NCBI GenBank assembly: GCA_963809245.1
Contig: CAWEIU010000003.1
Span: 186,001 to 250,000, forward strand
Length of the DNA stretch: 64,000 bases
Direction of reading: 5' to 3'
DNA from: Roseiarcus sp963809245
GTDB taxonomy: Bacteria > Pseudomonadota > Alphaproteobacteria > Rhizobiales > Beijerinckiaceae
Numbering within the stretch: the stretch's first letter is position 1; the number at the start of each line of letters is the position of its first letter. The notes under the pieces are model-generated. The model made no database searches. It worked only from the letters and a program-made list of their open reading frames with translations, and was not told where the DNA came from. Below, piece by piece: positions 1 through 7,890 of the stretch. Made by a program: the position numbers and the translations under genes.

Positions 1-375
1 TAGAGGCCAAGGCAAATGAACTGGGCCTGAACCACCCGCCAGCGAAGCGAGCCGGCACCCCTCGCTCGTGATCTGAGCCCCCGGCTATATCGATCTGAAA
101 TACAAGGACCTCGGCTGCCAGGCGGGAACCGGAGATCGCGATTCCTGTCGGTAAGGTCCGCGCGGCGAACCGTTCTGCGCTGACAGTTCCGCCTTGGAAG
201 CGCAGGCGCCAATGTGCGCTGTGAGTAAGCCAACGCTGGTGATCGCGGCAGCCCGCGGGCGGAAGGCGCAGCGAGTGTCCAAGGAACGCGGTCGGGGACG
301 TTTCGTGGGACTCCTTGCGCCAGATTCATGGCCGACGCCACGAGCGCGAAAATCCGAGCCCATCAAAAGAGAAAA
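1..375. other. Left-edge stretch without a recognisable gene
   Basis: No convincing gene. A short open plus-strand stretch runs from the window edge to a TGA at 69-71 and could be the last 22 codons of a gene cut off on the left, but it is too short to identify. The remaining open frames have arginine-rich, low-complexity translations typical of non-coding GC-rich DNA. Confidence 0.4.
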
Positions 376-453
376 TGGTCGGAGTGGCGGGATTCGAACC
401 CACGACCCCTTGTCCCCCAGACAAGTGCGCTAACCGGGCTGCGCTACACTCCG
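376..453 (-). tRNA. tRNA-Pro (anticodon GGG)
   Basis: Read on the minus strand, the sequence folds into a full cloverleaf: a 7-bp acceptor stem CGGAGTG/CACTCCG, a D arm GCGC/GCGC, an anticodon stem CTTGT/ACAAG with loop CTGGGGG (anticodon GGG, proline), and a T arm GTGGG/CCCGC with loop TTCGAAT. Discriminator A and an encoded CCA follow at 379-376. It lies just downstream of the MerR gene on the same strand. Confidence 0.96.
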
Positions 454-530
454 ACGACGCGCCTTATAGGCAAGCCGAGGCGCGCTGGCAATGCGTTAGA
501 CGTGCGAATGCAATGCAATCTCGCAAACTG

Positions 531-1031
531 TCAGACCGCCCGCGATTGGGCGAGAATGCGTTCCGCTTCGCGCAGGTCTGCGAGAATCGTGCGCAATTGC
601 GCCACATCGAAACCCGGCGCCGTCTTAGGCGCCGGTTCTCCAGCCCCGAAGTGTGGGACGGCGGCCCGCTCAACGTCAGCCGCGCCGCGCGGCGGACCGG
701 CGTCCGGCGGAGAGACCACCTCTGCTCCGCCGTCCGCTCGGGTCGAGATCGATCCGAAACTCTCTCTTGCGCTGCGAGCGAGTCCCAACGCGCCCTGCTC
801 GCGCACCAGTTTCTGCACGCCTTTGATCGTATATCCCTCGCCATACAGCAGTTGCTTGATGGCGCGCAGCAGGTCGACGTCCTCAGGTCGGTAATAGCGT
901 CGCCCGCCGCCCCGCTTGAGCGGTTTGATTTGCGGGAAACGCGTCTCCCAGAACCGCAATACATGTTGCGGCAAGTCCAGATCCTCAGCGACCTCGCTGA
1001 TGGTGCGGAACGCTTCCGGGCTCTTCTCCAT
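531..1031 (-). CDS. MerR-family transcriptional regulator
   Basis: A 166-residue DNA-binding regulator. Residues about 8-75 form a MerR winged helix-turn-helix (ISEVAEDLDLP, then VLRFWETRFPQIKP and the RRYYRPEDVDLL wing). This W-E-T-R-F-P subtype is the one found beside ihfA in many alphaproteobacteria. The C-terminal half is Ala/Pro/Gly-rich and variable, with a short amphipathic helix at the end; no metal-binding cysteine cluster is visible, so metal sensing is unlikely. It begins 19 bp after the ihfA stop on the same strand, so the two are probably co-transcribed. The effector is unknown. Confidence 0.9.
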   Translation of the reverse strand: MEKSPEAFRTISEVAEDLDLPQHVLRFWETRFPQIKPLKRGGGRRYYRPEDVDLLRAIKQLLYGEGYTIKGVQKLVREQGALGLARSARESFGSISTRADGGAEVVSPPDAGPPRGAADVERAAVPHFGAGEPAPKTAPGFDVAQLRTILADLREAERILAQSRAV

Positions 1032-1050
1032 GGGACTGTATTGGCTCCGA

Positions 1051-1392
1051 TCAATCGGACGAGTCGCGTCCGTTGGAATCGTCGTTTATTTTGGACTTCA
1101 GGACATTCGACGGTTTGAACACCATCACCCTGCGCGGCAGGATCGGCACTTCGACCCCGGTCTTCGGGTTGCGGCCGATGCGCTGCCCCTTCGATCGGAC
1201 GACGAACGACCCGAAGGACGACAGTTTCACGGTCTCGCCCCTTGCAGCAGCGTCGCAGATTTCGTCCAGAACCGCTTGAACGAGTTCGGCCAACTCCGTT
1301 CGCGACAACCCGACGCGATGATAAACGACCTCGGACAGGTCAGCGCGGGTGACGGTCCGGCCGGATTGACGGTCGCTTTTTTCTACGGACAT
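1051..1392 (-). CDS. ihfA: Integration host factor subunit alpha
   Basis: A small nucleoid-associated protein that, as a heterodimer with IhfB, bends DNA in recombination, replication and transcription. The HU/IHF fold is complete: TVTRADLSEVVYHRVGLSR helix region, VKLSSFGSFVVRSKGQRIGRNPKTG beta-arm entry, then the PRRVMVFKPSNVLK end. The R-x-G-R-N-P-x-T-G signature with the intercalating proline is present. I chose the ATG preceded by GGGGGA at a good spacing; an ATG 12 nt further upstream would add four residues. The C-terminus has a short acidic extension (DDSNGRDSSD). In related genomes plsX and fabH usually lie upstream; here the upstream neighbour is a divergent SDR. Confidence 0.95.
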   Translation of the reverse strand: MSVEKSDRQSGRTVTRADLSEVVYHRVGLSRTELAELVQAVLDEICDAAARGETVKLSSFGSFVVRSKGQRIGRNPKTGVEVPILPRRVMVFKPSNVLKSKINDDSNGRDSSD

Positions 1393-1737
1393 GACATCCC
1401 CCATTTCTGCTTCGACCGCAGCGCGACGCGGGCGGGGCCTCGCAGGCGTGCGGCCGTGCCGGCTCCGACAATATAGATTGAACGCCGTGATCTAGTCGAA
1501 GAGGTTACACCAAAAGCTTTGTCACAGGAAAGCCATTTACCGCCTTCGCAGTCACGCGAGAAAGTCCAACATCCGCCATGGCGTTCAACCCCCTAGCCTG
1601 CTAAAGCGCGCGATAGAATATCGGGCGCCGATCGCCCGCGACAGTCGAGAAACCAGGCCCGTCAGATTGCCCGCCTCCAAACGGCGCTTCCCAGGCGCCG
1701 CAGCAACAACCCTCAGCAAAGCCGATGAGTTGGAAGC
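1393..1737. other. Intergenic region between ihfA and a divergent SDR gene
   Basis: About 345 bp separating two divergently transcribed genes, so it must hold both promoters. A TATATT box facing ihfA is visible near 1469-1474 but no good -35 element is found at the right distance. No RNA gene, repeat or operator-like palindrome was seen. Confidence 0.5.
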
Positions 1738-2502
1738 ATGAGTTCTTCGCCTGAAACCGGCCGCGTCGCTTTGGTGACCGGCGCCTCGCGCGGCGTCGGC
1801 CGAGCGGTGGCGCTCGCCCTCGCCGCCTCCGGCGCCCACGTCGTCGCCCTCGCGCGAACCCAAGGCGCCCTAGAGGAACTCGACGACGCGATCCGCGCGC
1901 TGCGTCCCGACGTCGAAAGCCCGGCGACCCTCGTTCCCTGCGATCTTCGCGACCACGCCGCGATCGATCGGCTCGGCGAAGCGCTTTATCGACGATGGGG
2001 CCGGCTCGACGTTCTCGTCGGCAATGCCGGCGCGCTCGGGCCTTTGTCGCCGCTGCATCACGTCGATCCGAAGCAATGGGACGACGTCTTCGCGATCAAC
2101 GTGACCGCCAATTGGCGCCTGATCCGCTCGCTCGATCCGCTGCTGCGGCAATCCGCCGCCGGGCGGGTCGTTTTCGTGACGTCCGGCGCCGCGAGCCGCG
2201 CCGAGTTGCGAGCCTATTGGGGCCCCTACGCCGCGTCCAAGGCGGCGCTCGACGCCCTCGCCCGCACCTACGCCGCCGAGACGATCAACACGTCCTCGAT
2301 CCGTGTGATGCTCGTCAATCCAGGCCCGCTGCGCACGCGCATGCGCGCCGCCGCGATGCCCGGCGAGGATCCGATGAGCCTACGTACGCCGGATGAACTG
2401 GCGCCGAAGATCGTCGAGATTTGCGCTCCCGACTGGCGCGAGACCGGCAAGCTCTACGACTTCCCGCACGACCGGGTGATGAACTTTTCCGCTCCCTCCT
2501 GA
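1738..2502 (+). CDS. SDR-family oxidoreductase
   Basis: A 254-residue classical short-chain dehydrogenase/reductase. The cofactor motif TGASRGVG lies at residues 14-21, NAG at 96-98, the catalytic Ser near 149, and the Y-x3-K pair at Y164/K168 (YAASK). The C-terminal PGPLRTRMR segment is typical of the YciK-like or 3-oxoacyl-ACP-reductase-like SDR subgroup. The cofactor is probably NADP(H), given the basic residue in the glycine-rich loop. The substrate cannot be read from sequence. A weak GGAAG precedes the ATG. It stands alone before the ribosomal protein operon. Confidence 0.88.
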   Translation: MSSSPETGRVALVTGASRGVGRAVALALAASGAHVVALARTQGALEELDDAIRALRPDVESPATLVPCDLRDHAAIDRLGEALYRRWGRLDVLVGNAGALGPLSPLHHVDPKQWDDVFAINVTANWRLIRSLDPLLRQSAAGRVVFVTSGAASRAELRAYWGPYAASKAALDALARTYAAETINTSSIRVMLVNPGPLRTRMRAAAMPGEDPMSLRTPDELAPKIVEICAPDWRETGKLYDFPHDRVMNFSAPS

Positions 2503-2523
2503 CGCGGATCGCAGGATTCTTGT

Positions 2524-2551
2524 TGCGCGCAGCGCCCGCTTCGCTATAAGC
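2524..2551 (+). promoter_or_regulatory. Candidate sigma-70 promoter of the rpsF operon
   Basis: TTGCGC (2524-2529) and TATAAG (2546-2551) are separated by 16 bp. It is the only good promoter-like pair between the SDR stop and rpsF, and it predicts a 5' leader of about 175 nt. Confidence 0.5.
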
Positions 2552-2733
2552 GCGCGGTCCGAAGCGTCCCGCTGGGGGCTGAACGGAAGGCTGCGCCCGA
2601 ACGATACGTTCGGGATGCGGCAGGGCCAAAGCCCGGCTTCCCGTGTTCCCGCCTTCGAATGATCCGTGTCGAGCCTTTCACTGGGCTCGAAGGGCTCTGC
2701 GTGGGGCGCTTGCGAAATGAGGAAAGGCTGTTC
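2552..2733 (+). promoter_or_regulatory. Structured 5' leader of rpsF operon
   Basis: The leader holds two strong hairpins: CCCGAACG/CGTTCGGG with an ATA loop at 2596-2614, extended by a CTGC/GCAG outer stem, and TCGAGCC/GGCTCGA at 2669-2690. Bacterial rpsF operons are often autoregulated by an S6:S18 complex binding a leader hairpin. Whether this leader matches that motif cannot be settled by eye. Confidence 0.4.
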
Positions 2734-3159
2734 ATGGCTCTCTACGAGCATATCTATCTGGTGCGGCAGGATGTGACCGCGCCGCAAGTCGAAGCGCTGA
2801 CCGAGCAACTCAAGACCACCATCGCCGCCAACGGCGGTTCGGTCTCGAAGGTCGAAGCCTGGGGTCTGAAGTCCCTGGCGTACCGCATCAAGAAGAACCG
2901 CAAGGCCTATTTTACGCTCATCAATATCGACGCGCCCGCCCCGGCGATCGTCGAGCTCGAGCGTCAGCTCGGCCTGAACGAGGATGTGATCCGCTACCTG
3001 ACGCTGCGCGTCGACGAGCACGAAGCCGGCCCGTCGGCGATGCTTCGCAAGCGCGAAGACGGCGAGCGTGACGACCGCGGCGGCCCGCGCGGGCCGCGCG
3101 GCGACCGCCCCGACCGTCCCCGTCGTCCGCGCGACGACGCCCAAGCAGGAGCATTCTGA
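2734..3159 (+). CDS. rpsF: 30S ribosomal protein S6
   Basis: Ribosomal protein S6, which binds the 16S rRNA central domain together with S18. The S6 fold begins MALYEHIYLVRQDV and contains the hallmark KVEAWGLKSLAYRIKKNRKA stretch. The 141 residues end in a charged RGG/DRP-rich tail, as is usual in alphaproteobacteria. The ATG is preceded by GAGGAAAGG; the frame is open further upstream, but the extra residues do not belong to S6. Its TGA overlaps the rpsR ATG (TGATG), implying translational coupling. Confidence 0.97.
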   Translation: MALYEHIYLVRQDVTAPQVEALTEQLKTTIAANGGSVSKVEAWGLKSLAYRIKKNRKAYFTLINIDAPAPAIVELERQLGLNEDVIRYLTLRVDEHEAGPSAMLRKREDGERDDRGGPRGPRGDRPDRPRRPRDDAQAGAF

Positions 3160-3395
3160 TGGCGACCGCACCCCGCCGCCCGTTCTTCCGTCGCCGCAAG
3201 TCCTGCCCGTTCTCCGGCGCGAATGCGCCGAAGATCGACTACAAGGACACGCGCCTGCTCTCGCGCTACATTTCGGAGCGTGGCAAGATCGTGCCTTCCC
3301 GCATCACGGCGGTGAGCGCGAGCAAGCAGCGTGAGCTCGCGCAGGCGATCAAGCGCGCCCGCTTCCTCGGCCTGCTGCCTTACATCATTCGTTGA
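3159..3395 (+). CDS. rpsR: 30S ribosomal protein S18
   Basis: Ribosomal protein S18, partner of S6 on the 30S platform. The 78 residues carry the full family signature: RRPFFRRRKSCPFS at the N-terminus, IDYKDTRLLSRYISERGKI, the ITAVSASKQRELAQAIKRAR core and the PYI end. The start overlaps the rpsF stop. A GC-rich inverted repeat CGGCGCC-AC-GGCGCCG (3401-3416) follows the stop and might moderate read-through into the membrane protein downstream. Confidence 0.97.
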   Translation: MATAPRRPFFRRRKSCPFSGANAPKIDYKDTRLLSRYISERGKIVPSRITAVSASKQRELAQAIKRARFLGLLPYIIR

Positions 3396-3514
3396 CCCTT
3401 CGGCGCCACGGCGCCGTTCCGAAAGAGACGTCCCGCGCGTGAGATCTTGGCGCGGGACGAGTTGGGCGAGGCGGTTTGCGACCTCGCCCTAACCGCTGCG
3501 AAAGGCGGGACAGC

Positions 3515-4501
3515 GTGCCAGCTCTGATCAATCGATTTGCCCTTCCCATCGGCGCCGGCATCGCCTCGGCGCTGTTGTTCGTCGTCACCGTGAAGGGTAC
3601 GGCGATCGCGCTGGCGCTCGCCTATCTTGCGCCCCTGCCGATCATGATCGCGACGCTCGGCTGGGGCCTCGCCAGCGGCGCCCTGGCGGCCGCGTTGGCC
3701 AGCGCCTGCGTCGCCGTCGCCGTCGAGCCGCTTTCCGGGCTGCTGTTCGCGCTTACCGTTACGTTGCCCAGTTGGTCGCTGGCGGCGTTTTCAGTCGCCC
3801 CGGGTTTCCGCCTTCCCTGGCGCCGGAACGACACGCCGCCCGAGTGGATGCCGGTGGGCGCCATCGTGACGTTCGCGGCCGGGCTCGCCGCCTTGATCGG
3901 CTTGGGGGGACTTACGGCGCTCATCGTCGTCTACGGCGGCTACGATAAAGCTCTGCAGGCGTTCGCCGATTCGCTCGTGCCCGCCATCGAAGACGCCGCC
4001 GGCGCGGGCGCCCTTGCGCCCGATGGCGGACAGAGCCTCAACGACTTCGCGCTCGCCATTGTCCGTCTCTCGCCCGCGGCCATCGCCGGCTCCACGCTTC
4101 TGATGTCCTGCGTGAACCTCTACGCCGCCGCGCGCTCCACCAAGCTCTCGCATCGCCTGCGCCGCCCCTGGCCCGATCTGCCGAGCACTTTGCTGCTGCC
4201 CATCTCCGTCGCGGCGCTCGCGATGGCCTCGCTAGCGCTAGCGTTCGCGCTTCCCGCGCCGGCCGACCAGTTCGCCTGGGTGGTGGCGGGGCCTCTCGCG
4301 GCGGCTTTCGTCCTGCAGGGGCTCGCCGTGCTCCATGCGCTGTCGCGCGGGTTGCCGCTGCGTCCCTGGCTGCTCGCGGCGCTCTACTTCTGCTGCGCGA
4401 TTCGTTCGACCTGGACGCTGCCAGCCATCGCCTTCATCGGCCTCGTCGAAAGCTTTGCGACTCTTCGCGCGCGCGCTGCGGCCGGTCGTTCGAAAGTCTG
4501 A
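3515..4501 (+). CDS. DUF2232 multi-spanning membrane protein
   Basis: A 328-residue integral membrane protein with about eight hydrophobic helices, matching the DUF2232 family that sits between rpsR and rplI in alphaproteobacteria. The GTG start is chosen because AAAGGCGGG precedes it; an upstream TTG in frame would add 13 polar residues. The conserved position in the ribosomal operon suggests a housekeeping role in the envelope or in substrate uptake, but the function is unknown. A membrane helix begins within the first 15 residues (FALPIGAGIASALLFVV). Confidence 0.85.
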   Translation: MPALINRFALPIGAGIASALLFVVTVKGTAIALALAYLAPLPIMIATLGWGLASGALAAALASACVAVAVEPLSGLLFALTVTLPSWSLAAFSVAPGFRLPWRRNDTPPEWMPVGAIVTFAAGLAALIGLGGLTALIVVYGGYDKALQAFADSLVPAIEDAAGAGALAPDGGQSLNDFALAIVRLSPAAIAGSTLLMSCVNLYAAARSTKLSHRLRRPWPDLPSTLLLPISVAALAMASLALAFALPAPADQFAWVVAGPLAAAFVLQGLAVLHALSRGLPLRPWLLAALYFCCAIRSTWTLPAIAFIGLVESFATLRARAAAGRSKV

Positions 4502-4533
4502 AATCAACCGTCACTCGATCAAAGGAGAGTATC

Positions 4534-5109
4534 ATGGAAGTCATCTTGCTGGAGCGCGTCGCCAAGCTCGGTCACATGGGCGACACGGTGCGTGTGAAGG
4601 ACGGTTTCGCGCGCAATTTCCTTCTGCCGCGCGGCAAGGCGCTGCGCGCGACCGAGGCGAATAAGAAGAAGTTCGAGAGCCAGCGCGCCGATCTCGAGTC
4701 GCGCAATCTGGAGCTTCGCCGCGGCGCCTCGGAACAATCCGCCAAGCTCGACGGCAAGAGCTTCGTCATCATCCGCCAGGCCGGCGAGACCGGACAGCTC
4801 TACGGCTCGGTCTCGGCGCGCGACATCGCGGAAGCGATCACCGCGGCGGGCTTCCCGACGCATCGCAACACCATCTCGCTGCTGCACCCGATCAAGACGC
4901 TCGGCCTGCACACCACGCCGGTTCATCTGCATCCGGAAGTCGAAGCGACGGTCACGATCAACGTCGCGCGCTCGCCCGAACAGGCGGAGCGTCAGGCCAA
5001 GGGCGAGGATCTGACCGTGCGCGAGGAGACCACGATGGACGATCTCGGTCTCGAGGTCGGCGCCGCGCTCGCCGAAGCGGGCCCGGGCGAAAGCCTCGCA
5101 CGCGACTAA
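4534..5109 (+). CDS. rplI: 50S ribosomal protein L9
   Basis: Ribosomal protein L9, an elongated two-domain protein on the large subunit that helps frame maintenance. The N-terminal domain shows EVILLERVAKLGHMGDTVRVK and GFARNFLLPRGKA; a long connecting helix follows, then the C-terminal domain with KLYGSVS-type GQLYGSVSARDIAEAI. Its 191 residues match alphaproteobacterial L9 proteins, which carry an acidic extension. A clear AAAGGAGAG ribosome binding site precedes the ATG. A strong terminator-like hairpin follows immediately. Confidence 0.97.
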   Translation: MEVILLERVAKLGHMGDTVRVKDGFARNFLLPRGKALRATEANKKKFESQRADLESRNLELRRGASEQSAKLDGKSFVIIRQAGETGQLYGSVSARDIAEAITAAGFPTHRNTISLLHPIKTLGLHTTPVHLHPEVEATVTINVARSPEQAERQAKGEDLTVREETTMDDLGLEVGAALAEAGPGESLARD

Positions 5110-5116
5110 CCTCTCC

Positions 5117-5148
5117 CGCGCGGGGAGCGAGCCTTCCCTCCCCGCGCG
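5117..5148 (+). terminator. Terminator-like hairpin after rplI
   Basis: A perfect 11-bp inverted repeat CGCGCGGGGAG/CTCCCCGCGCG with a 10-nt loop lies 7 bp beyond the rplI stop. There is only a weak T tract. It sits between rplI (plus) and galM (minus, convergent), so it could serve both transcripts. Confidence 0.6.
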
Positions 5149-5177
5149 CTTCGTGGACGAACCGTCGCGCCGGCCAA

Positions 5178-6185
5178 TTAGGCGAAGCGGAACTCGCTCA
5201 CATGGCGGTACTGTTCGCCCGGCCTCAGCACGCATTTGCTGAAATGCCGGCGGTTCGGCGAATCCGGGAAGCGCTGCGGCTCGAGGCAAACGCCTGCGTG
5301 CGGGCCGTAATGGGCGCCGTCGAGACCCGGAACAGGGCAGTTGAGCTTCGCCGCATCATAAAGCTGGACGCCCGGCTCCGTGCTGTGCAGCTCGAGCTTG
5401 AGGCCGTTGCGCGCGGAGCGAAGCCTTGCGATCGGCGCGAGTCCGCTCTCGTCGGGCTGACGCGCCGCGATGAAATTGAAGTCGTAGGTCTGGCCGGCGT
5501 CGTTGCGAATGGTGCGCGGCTGCCGGAAGTCGAACGGCGTGCCGGCGACGGCGCGGATTTCTCCGGTCGGAATCAGTTCGTCGTCGGTCGGCGTGTAGAA
5601 ATCGCTCAAGAGCGTCAACTCGTGATCGCGCGCGTCGCTCGATCCGTCGAGATTGAAGTAGGCGTGTTGCGTCAGGTTGACGATGGTCGGCTGGTCGCAA
5701 TGGGCCGTAAGCTCGACGCGGAGCGTCGATGGCTCCAGGAGCCGGTACACGCAGGTCGCAAGGAGCGCCCCGGGGAACCCGGCGTCGCCGTCGGCCAATT
5801 CCAGGACCAGCATCGCCGACGAGGCGTCGTGCTCGCTCAGCTTCCAAATCCTGCGTCCGAAGCCATTCGGCCCGCCGTGCAAGGTGTGCTTGTCGCCGGG
5901 CTTGCGCGCGAGCTCGTAGACTTGGCCGTCGAGCGTGAAACGCCCGTTGGCGATTCGGTTCGCATAGCGCCCCGGAACGGCGCCGAAGCTCGGCGAGTGC
6001 TCGACGTAGTCTTCGATCGTGTTGAGCCCCAGCGTCACACGCTGCTCGCCGTTCGCGACCGGGACGACGAGATCGCGCAGGACTGCGCCCCAGGTCAGAA
6101 TCTTGGCGCGCGCGCCCGCCTTGGAAGCAATGGCGATTTCAAACACCGGGGCATCGCCGACTTCGCCGAATAGATGCACGCTCAT
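5178..6185 (-). CDS. galM: Aldose 1-epimerase (galactose mutarotase family)
   Basis: Interconverts alpha and beta anomers of aldoses. The 335 residues carry the family hallmarks: the GAVPGRYANRIANGRF segment with the sugar-binding Asn-Arg, LHGGPNGFGRRIWKL, the catalytic His region LTQHAYFNLDG, and the terminal VCLEPQRFPDSPNR with the catalytic Glu. The start is the ATG with GGGAGGGAC just upstream; an upstream extension is rich in Cys/Arg and unlikely. There is no signal peptide, so it is cytoplasmic. It is 66 bp downstream of the DNA glycosylase gene on the same strand and is probably an unlinked function. Confidence 0.92.
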   Translation of the reverse strand: MSVHLFGEVGDAPVFEIAIASKAGARAKILTWGAVLRDLVVPVANGEQRVTLGLNTIEDYVEHSPSFGAVPGRYANRIANGRFTLDGQVYELARKPGDKHTLHGGPNGFGRRIWKLSEHDASSAMLVLELADGDAGFPGALLATCVYRLLEPSTLRVELTAHCDQPTIVNLTQHAYFNLDGSSDARDHELTLLSDFYTPTDDELIPTGEIRAVAGTPFDFRQPRTIRNDAGQTYDFNFIAARQPDESGLAPIARLRSARNGLKLELHSTEPGVQLYDAAKLNCPVPGLDGAHYGPHAGVCLEPQRFPDSPNRRHFSKCVLRPGEQYRHVSEFRFA

Positions 6186-6251
6186 GAGGTCCCTCCCCGG
6201 ATCAATCCGCCGGCATAGATGGCCCAATTCGCATGGGGCCGTCAAAGCGTC

Positions 6252-6905
6252 TCAAGCGACGGGTCCGGCGAGATGCTCGCGCGCCGCGGCGAACACAGCG
6301 CGAAACATTTCTGGGGTGAGAACGCCGGTGTTCGTGTTGTATCGCGAGCAATGATAGCTGTCGAACAGAGCAAGACGCCCATCCTGCAGCGCATGGCGCG
6401 CGCCATGGGTGAATGGAAACAGGGCAAGACGCGCGCCTAGCGCCCGCAACGCGCTGTCGTGCGCGATCCGCCCCAGGACAACGATGGCTTTGAGGCGCGG
6501 CAACGCGCGGATCGCACCGGCGAGATACGATCGGCACTCGGCGATCTCCGACGGAGTCGGCTTGTTTTCCGGGGGAACGCAGCGCACGGCGTTGACGATC
6601 GCGCAATCGCGCAAGACGAGCCCGTCGTCGGGACGCCGTTCGTAGACGCCTTCCGCGAAGCCGAACTCGAGCAGCGTCGCATAAAGGAGGTCGCCTGCGT
6701 AGTCGCCGGTGAACGGGCGCCCGGTCCGATTCGCGCCGCGCAAACCCGGCGCGAGGCCGACAATCAGAAGCCGGGCTTCGCCGTCGCCGAAGGACTCGAC
6801 GGGCGCGTTGCGCCAGTCGGGAAAAGCGGCGCGATTCGCCTCGCGGAACCGGGCGAGCCGCGGGCACGCCTGACAATCCGCGGGCGGAGCGACGTCAAAA
6901 GCCAT
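6252..6905 (-). CDS. Uracil-DNA glycosylase, family 4/5-like (UdgB type)
   Basis: Excises uracil or other deaminated bases from DNA. The 217 residues show an N-terminal C-x2-C (CQACPRL) and two later cysteines (VRCVPPENK, AECRSYL), consistent with the [4Fe-4S] cluster of family 4/5 enzymes. The active-site motif reads GLAPGLRGANRTGRPFTGD. It lacks the Glu of family 4 motif 1 (GEAPG) and has Leu instead, as in family 5. The C-terminal motif SYHCSRYNTNTG replaces the usual HPS with YHC while keeping the Asn and T-G. Ten bases separate it from the NYN gene upstream. Confidence 0.85.
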   Translation of the reverse strand: MAFDVAPPADCQACPRLARFREANRAAFPDWRNAPVESFGDGEARLLIVGLAPGLRGANRTGRPFTGDYAGDLLYATLLEFGFAEGVYERRPDDGLVLRDCAIVNAVRCVPPENKPTPSEIAECRSYLAGAIRALPRLKAIVVLGRIAHDSALRALGARLALFPFTHGARHALQDGRLALFDSYHCSRYNTNTGVLTPEMFRAVFAAAREHLAGPVA

Positions 6906-6914
6906 CGCGCCGGC

Positions 6915-7526
6915 TCAGTCGCGCGCGCCGTCGTCGACCGGCTGCGGGTTCGGCGGCAACGAGGCCTGGCGGCGCGGGTCGTTGGCGCGCGCCGCCCGTT
7001 CGTTGGGATCGCGGCCGATCCGCGCCATAAGCTGGGTCAGGTCGACGAATTCGTCCGCCTGGCGGCGCAACTCGTCGGCCACCATCGAAGGCTGAGTGGC
7101 GACGGTCGAGACGACCGCGACGCGCACACCCTTTCGCTGCACCGCTTCGACGAGGAACCGAAAGTCGCCGTCGCCGGAGAAGAGGACCATTTGATCGATG
7201 TGGCTCGCCATTTCCATGGCGGTGACCGCGAGTTCGATGTCCATGTTCCCCTTGACCTTCCGCCGTCCGGCCGAATCGACGAACTCCTTCGTCGGCTTGG
7301 TGACGACGGAATAGCCGTTGTAATCGAGCCAGTCCACCAGCGGTCGGATCGACGAATATTCCTGATCGTCGACCAGCGCAGTGTAGTAGTACGCTCGAAT
7401 CAATCGTCCACGCGCCTGAAATTCCTTCAGCAAACGCTTGTAATCGATGTCAAAGCCGAGCGACTTCGCGCTGGCGTAGAGATTTGCGCCATCGATGAAC
7501 AGTGCGATTCGTTCTTGATCTGGCAT
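6915..7526 (-). CDS. NYN-domain (LabA/DUF88-type) protein
   Basis: A 203-residue PIN-like NYN fold protein, a family of putative ribonucleases. Acidic active-site candidates are in place: FIDGANLYASAK at the start, then GNMDIELAVTAM and FSGDGDFRFLVEAVQRKG. The rest ends in a proline/arginine-rich tail. I start at MPDQERIALF, where homologous proteins begin; the frame remains open for 25 more codons but those residues look non-coding and include a TATAAT-like element (read on the minus strand) that could be the promoter. The physiological RNA target is unknown. Confidence 0.85.
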   Translation of the reverse strand: MPDQERIALFIDGANLYASAKSLGFDIDYKRLLKEFQARGRLIRAYYYTALVDDQEYSSIRPLVDWLDYNGYSVVTKPTKEFVDSAGRRKVKGNMDIELAVTAMEMASHIDQMVLFSGDGDFRFLVEAVQRKGVRVAVVSTVATQPSMVADELRRQADEFVDLTQLMARIGRDPNERAARANDPRRQASLPPNPQPVDDGARD

Positions 7527-7702
7527 GGCGATGGCCGTTTCATGGCTGTTGGATAATGATTTCTGATACATTATAACGTCGTGACTGCCCTCGTAGCGCA
7601 AACCTCGCCTACATAACTACGCGAGGAACGCGCGATTTAAAAGCCGTACTGCCGGCGGGAACGAAGAAGGAAACAAGCCGGGCCTCCATCAACGCTCCGA
7701 TC

Positions 7703-7726
7703 ACAATTAGTTTACCCTCTAATTGT
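7703..7726. promoter_or_regulatory. Inverted repeat ACAATTAG-N8-CTAATTGT
   Basis: Perfect 8-bp arms separated by 8 bp, in an AT-rich patch inside an otherwise GC-rich region. It lies between the divergent NYN and FAH-family genes, about 165 bp before the FAH-family start. The form suits a dimeric regulator's operator, but the protein that would bind is not known. Confidence 0.45.
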
Positions 7727-7766
7727 TGCCTTTGCCAAGAACGTCGCGCGCTCATCCCCACAAGCC

Positions 7767-7822
7767 CTTTCGTTGTGCCCATAAGCGCTTTCGTTGTGCA
7801 TCCACGCTGGCTGAGCTATGGC
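7767..7822 (+). promoter_or_regulatory. Twin direct repeats CTTTCGTTGTGC and candidate promoter
   Basis: CTTTCGTTGTGC occurs at 7767-7778 and again at 7788-7799, a 21-bp phase equal to two helical turns. The second copy ends in TTGTGC, which could be a -35 box followed after 17 bp by TATGGC. This places a regulator-bound promoter about 70 bp before the FAH-family start. Confidence 0.4.
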
Positions 7823-7890
7823 ATCCTCACAGTCGCGAAACACCCGGCGGAAGGCGTCGGGCCAGGAACGGCGACGAGAGGGAAAAGACG

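Noticed and set aside
315..1118. Long plus-strand frames over the tRNA, merR and ihfA
   Set aside because: They run antisense to clear genes and through the tRNA; composition is not protein-like.
3401..3416. CGGCGCC-AC-GGCGCCG as a terminator after rpsR
   Set aside because: The 2-nt loop and lack of a T tract make it weak, and the downstream gene continues the operon.
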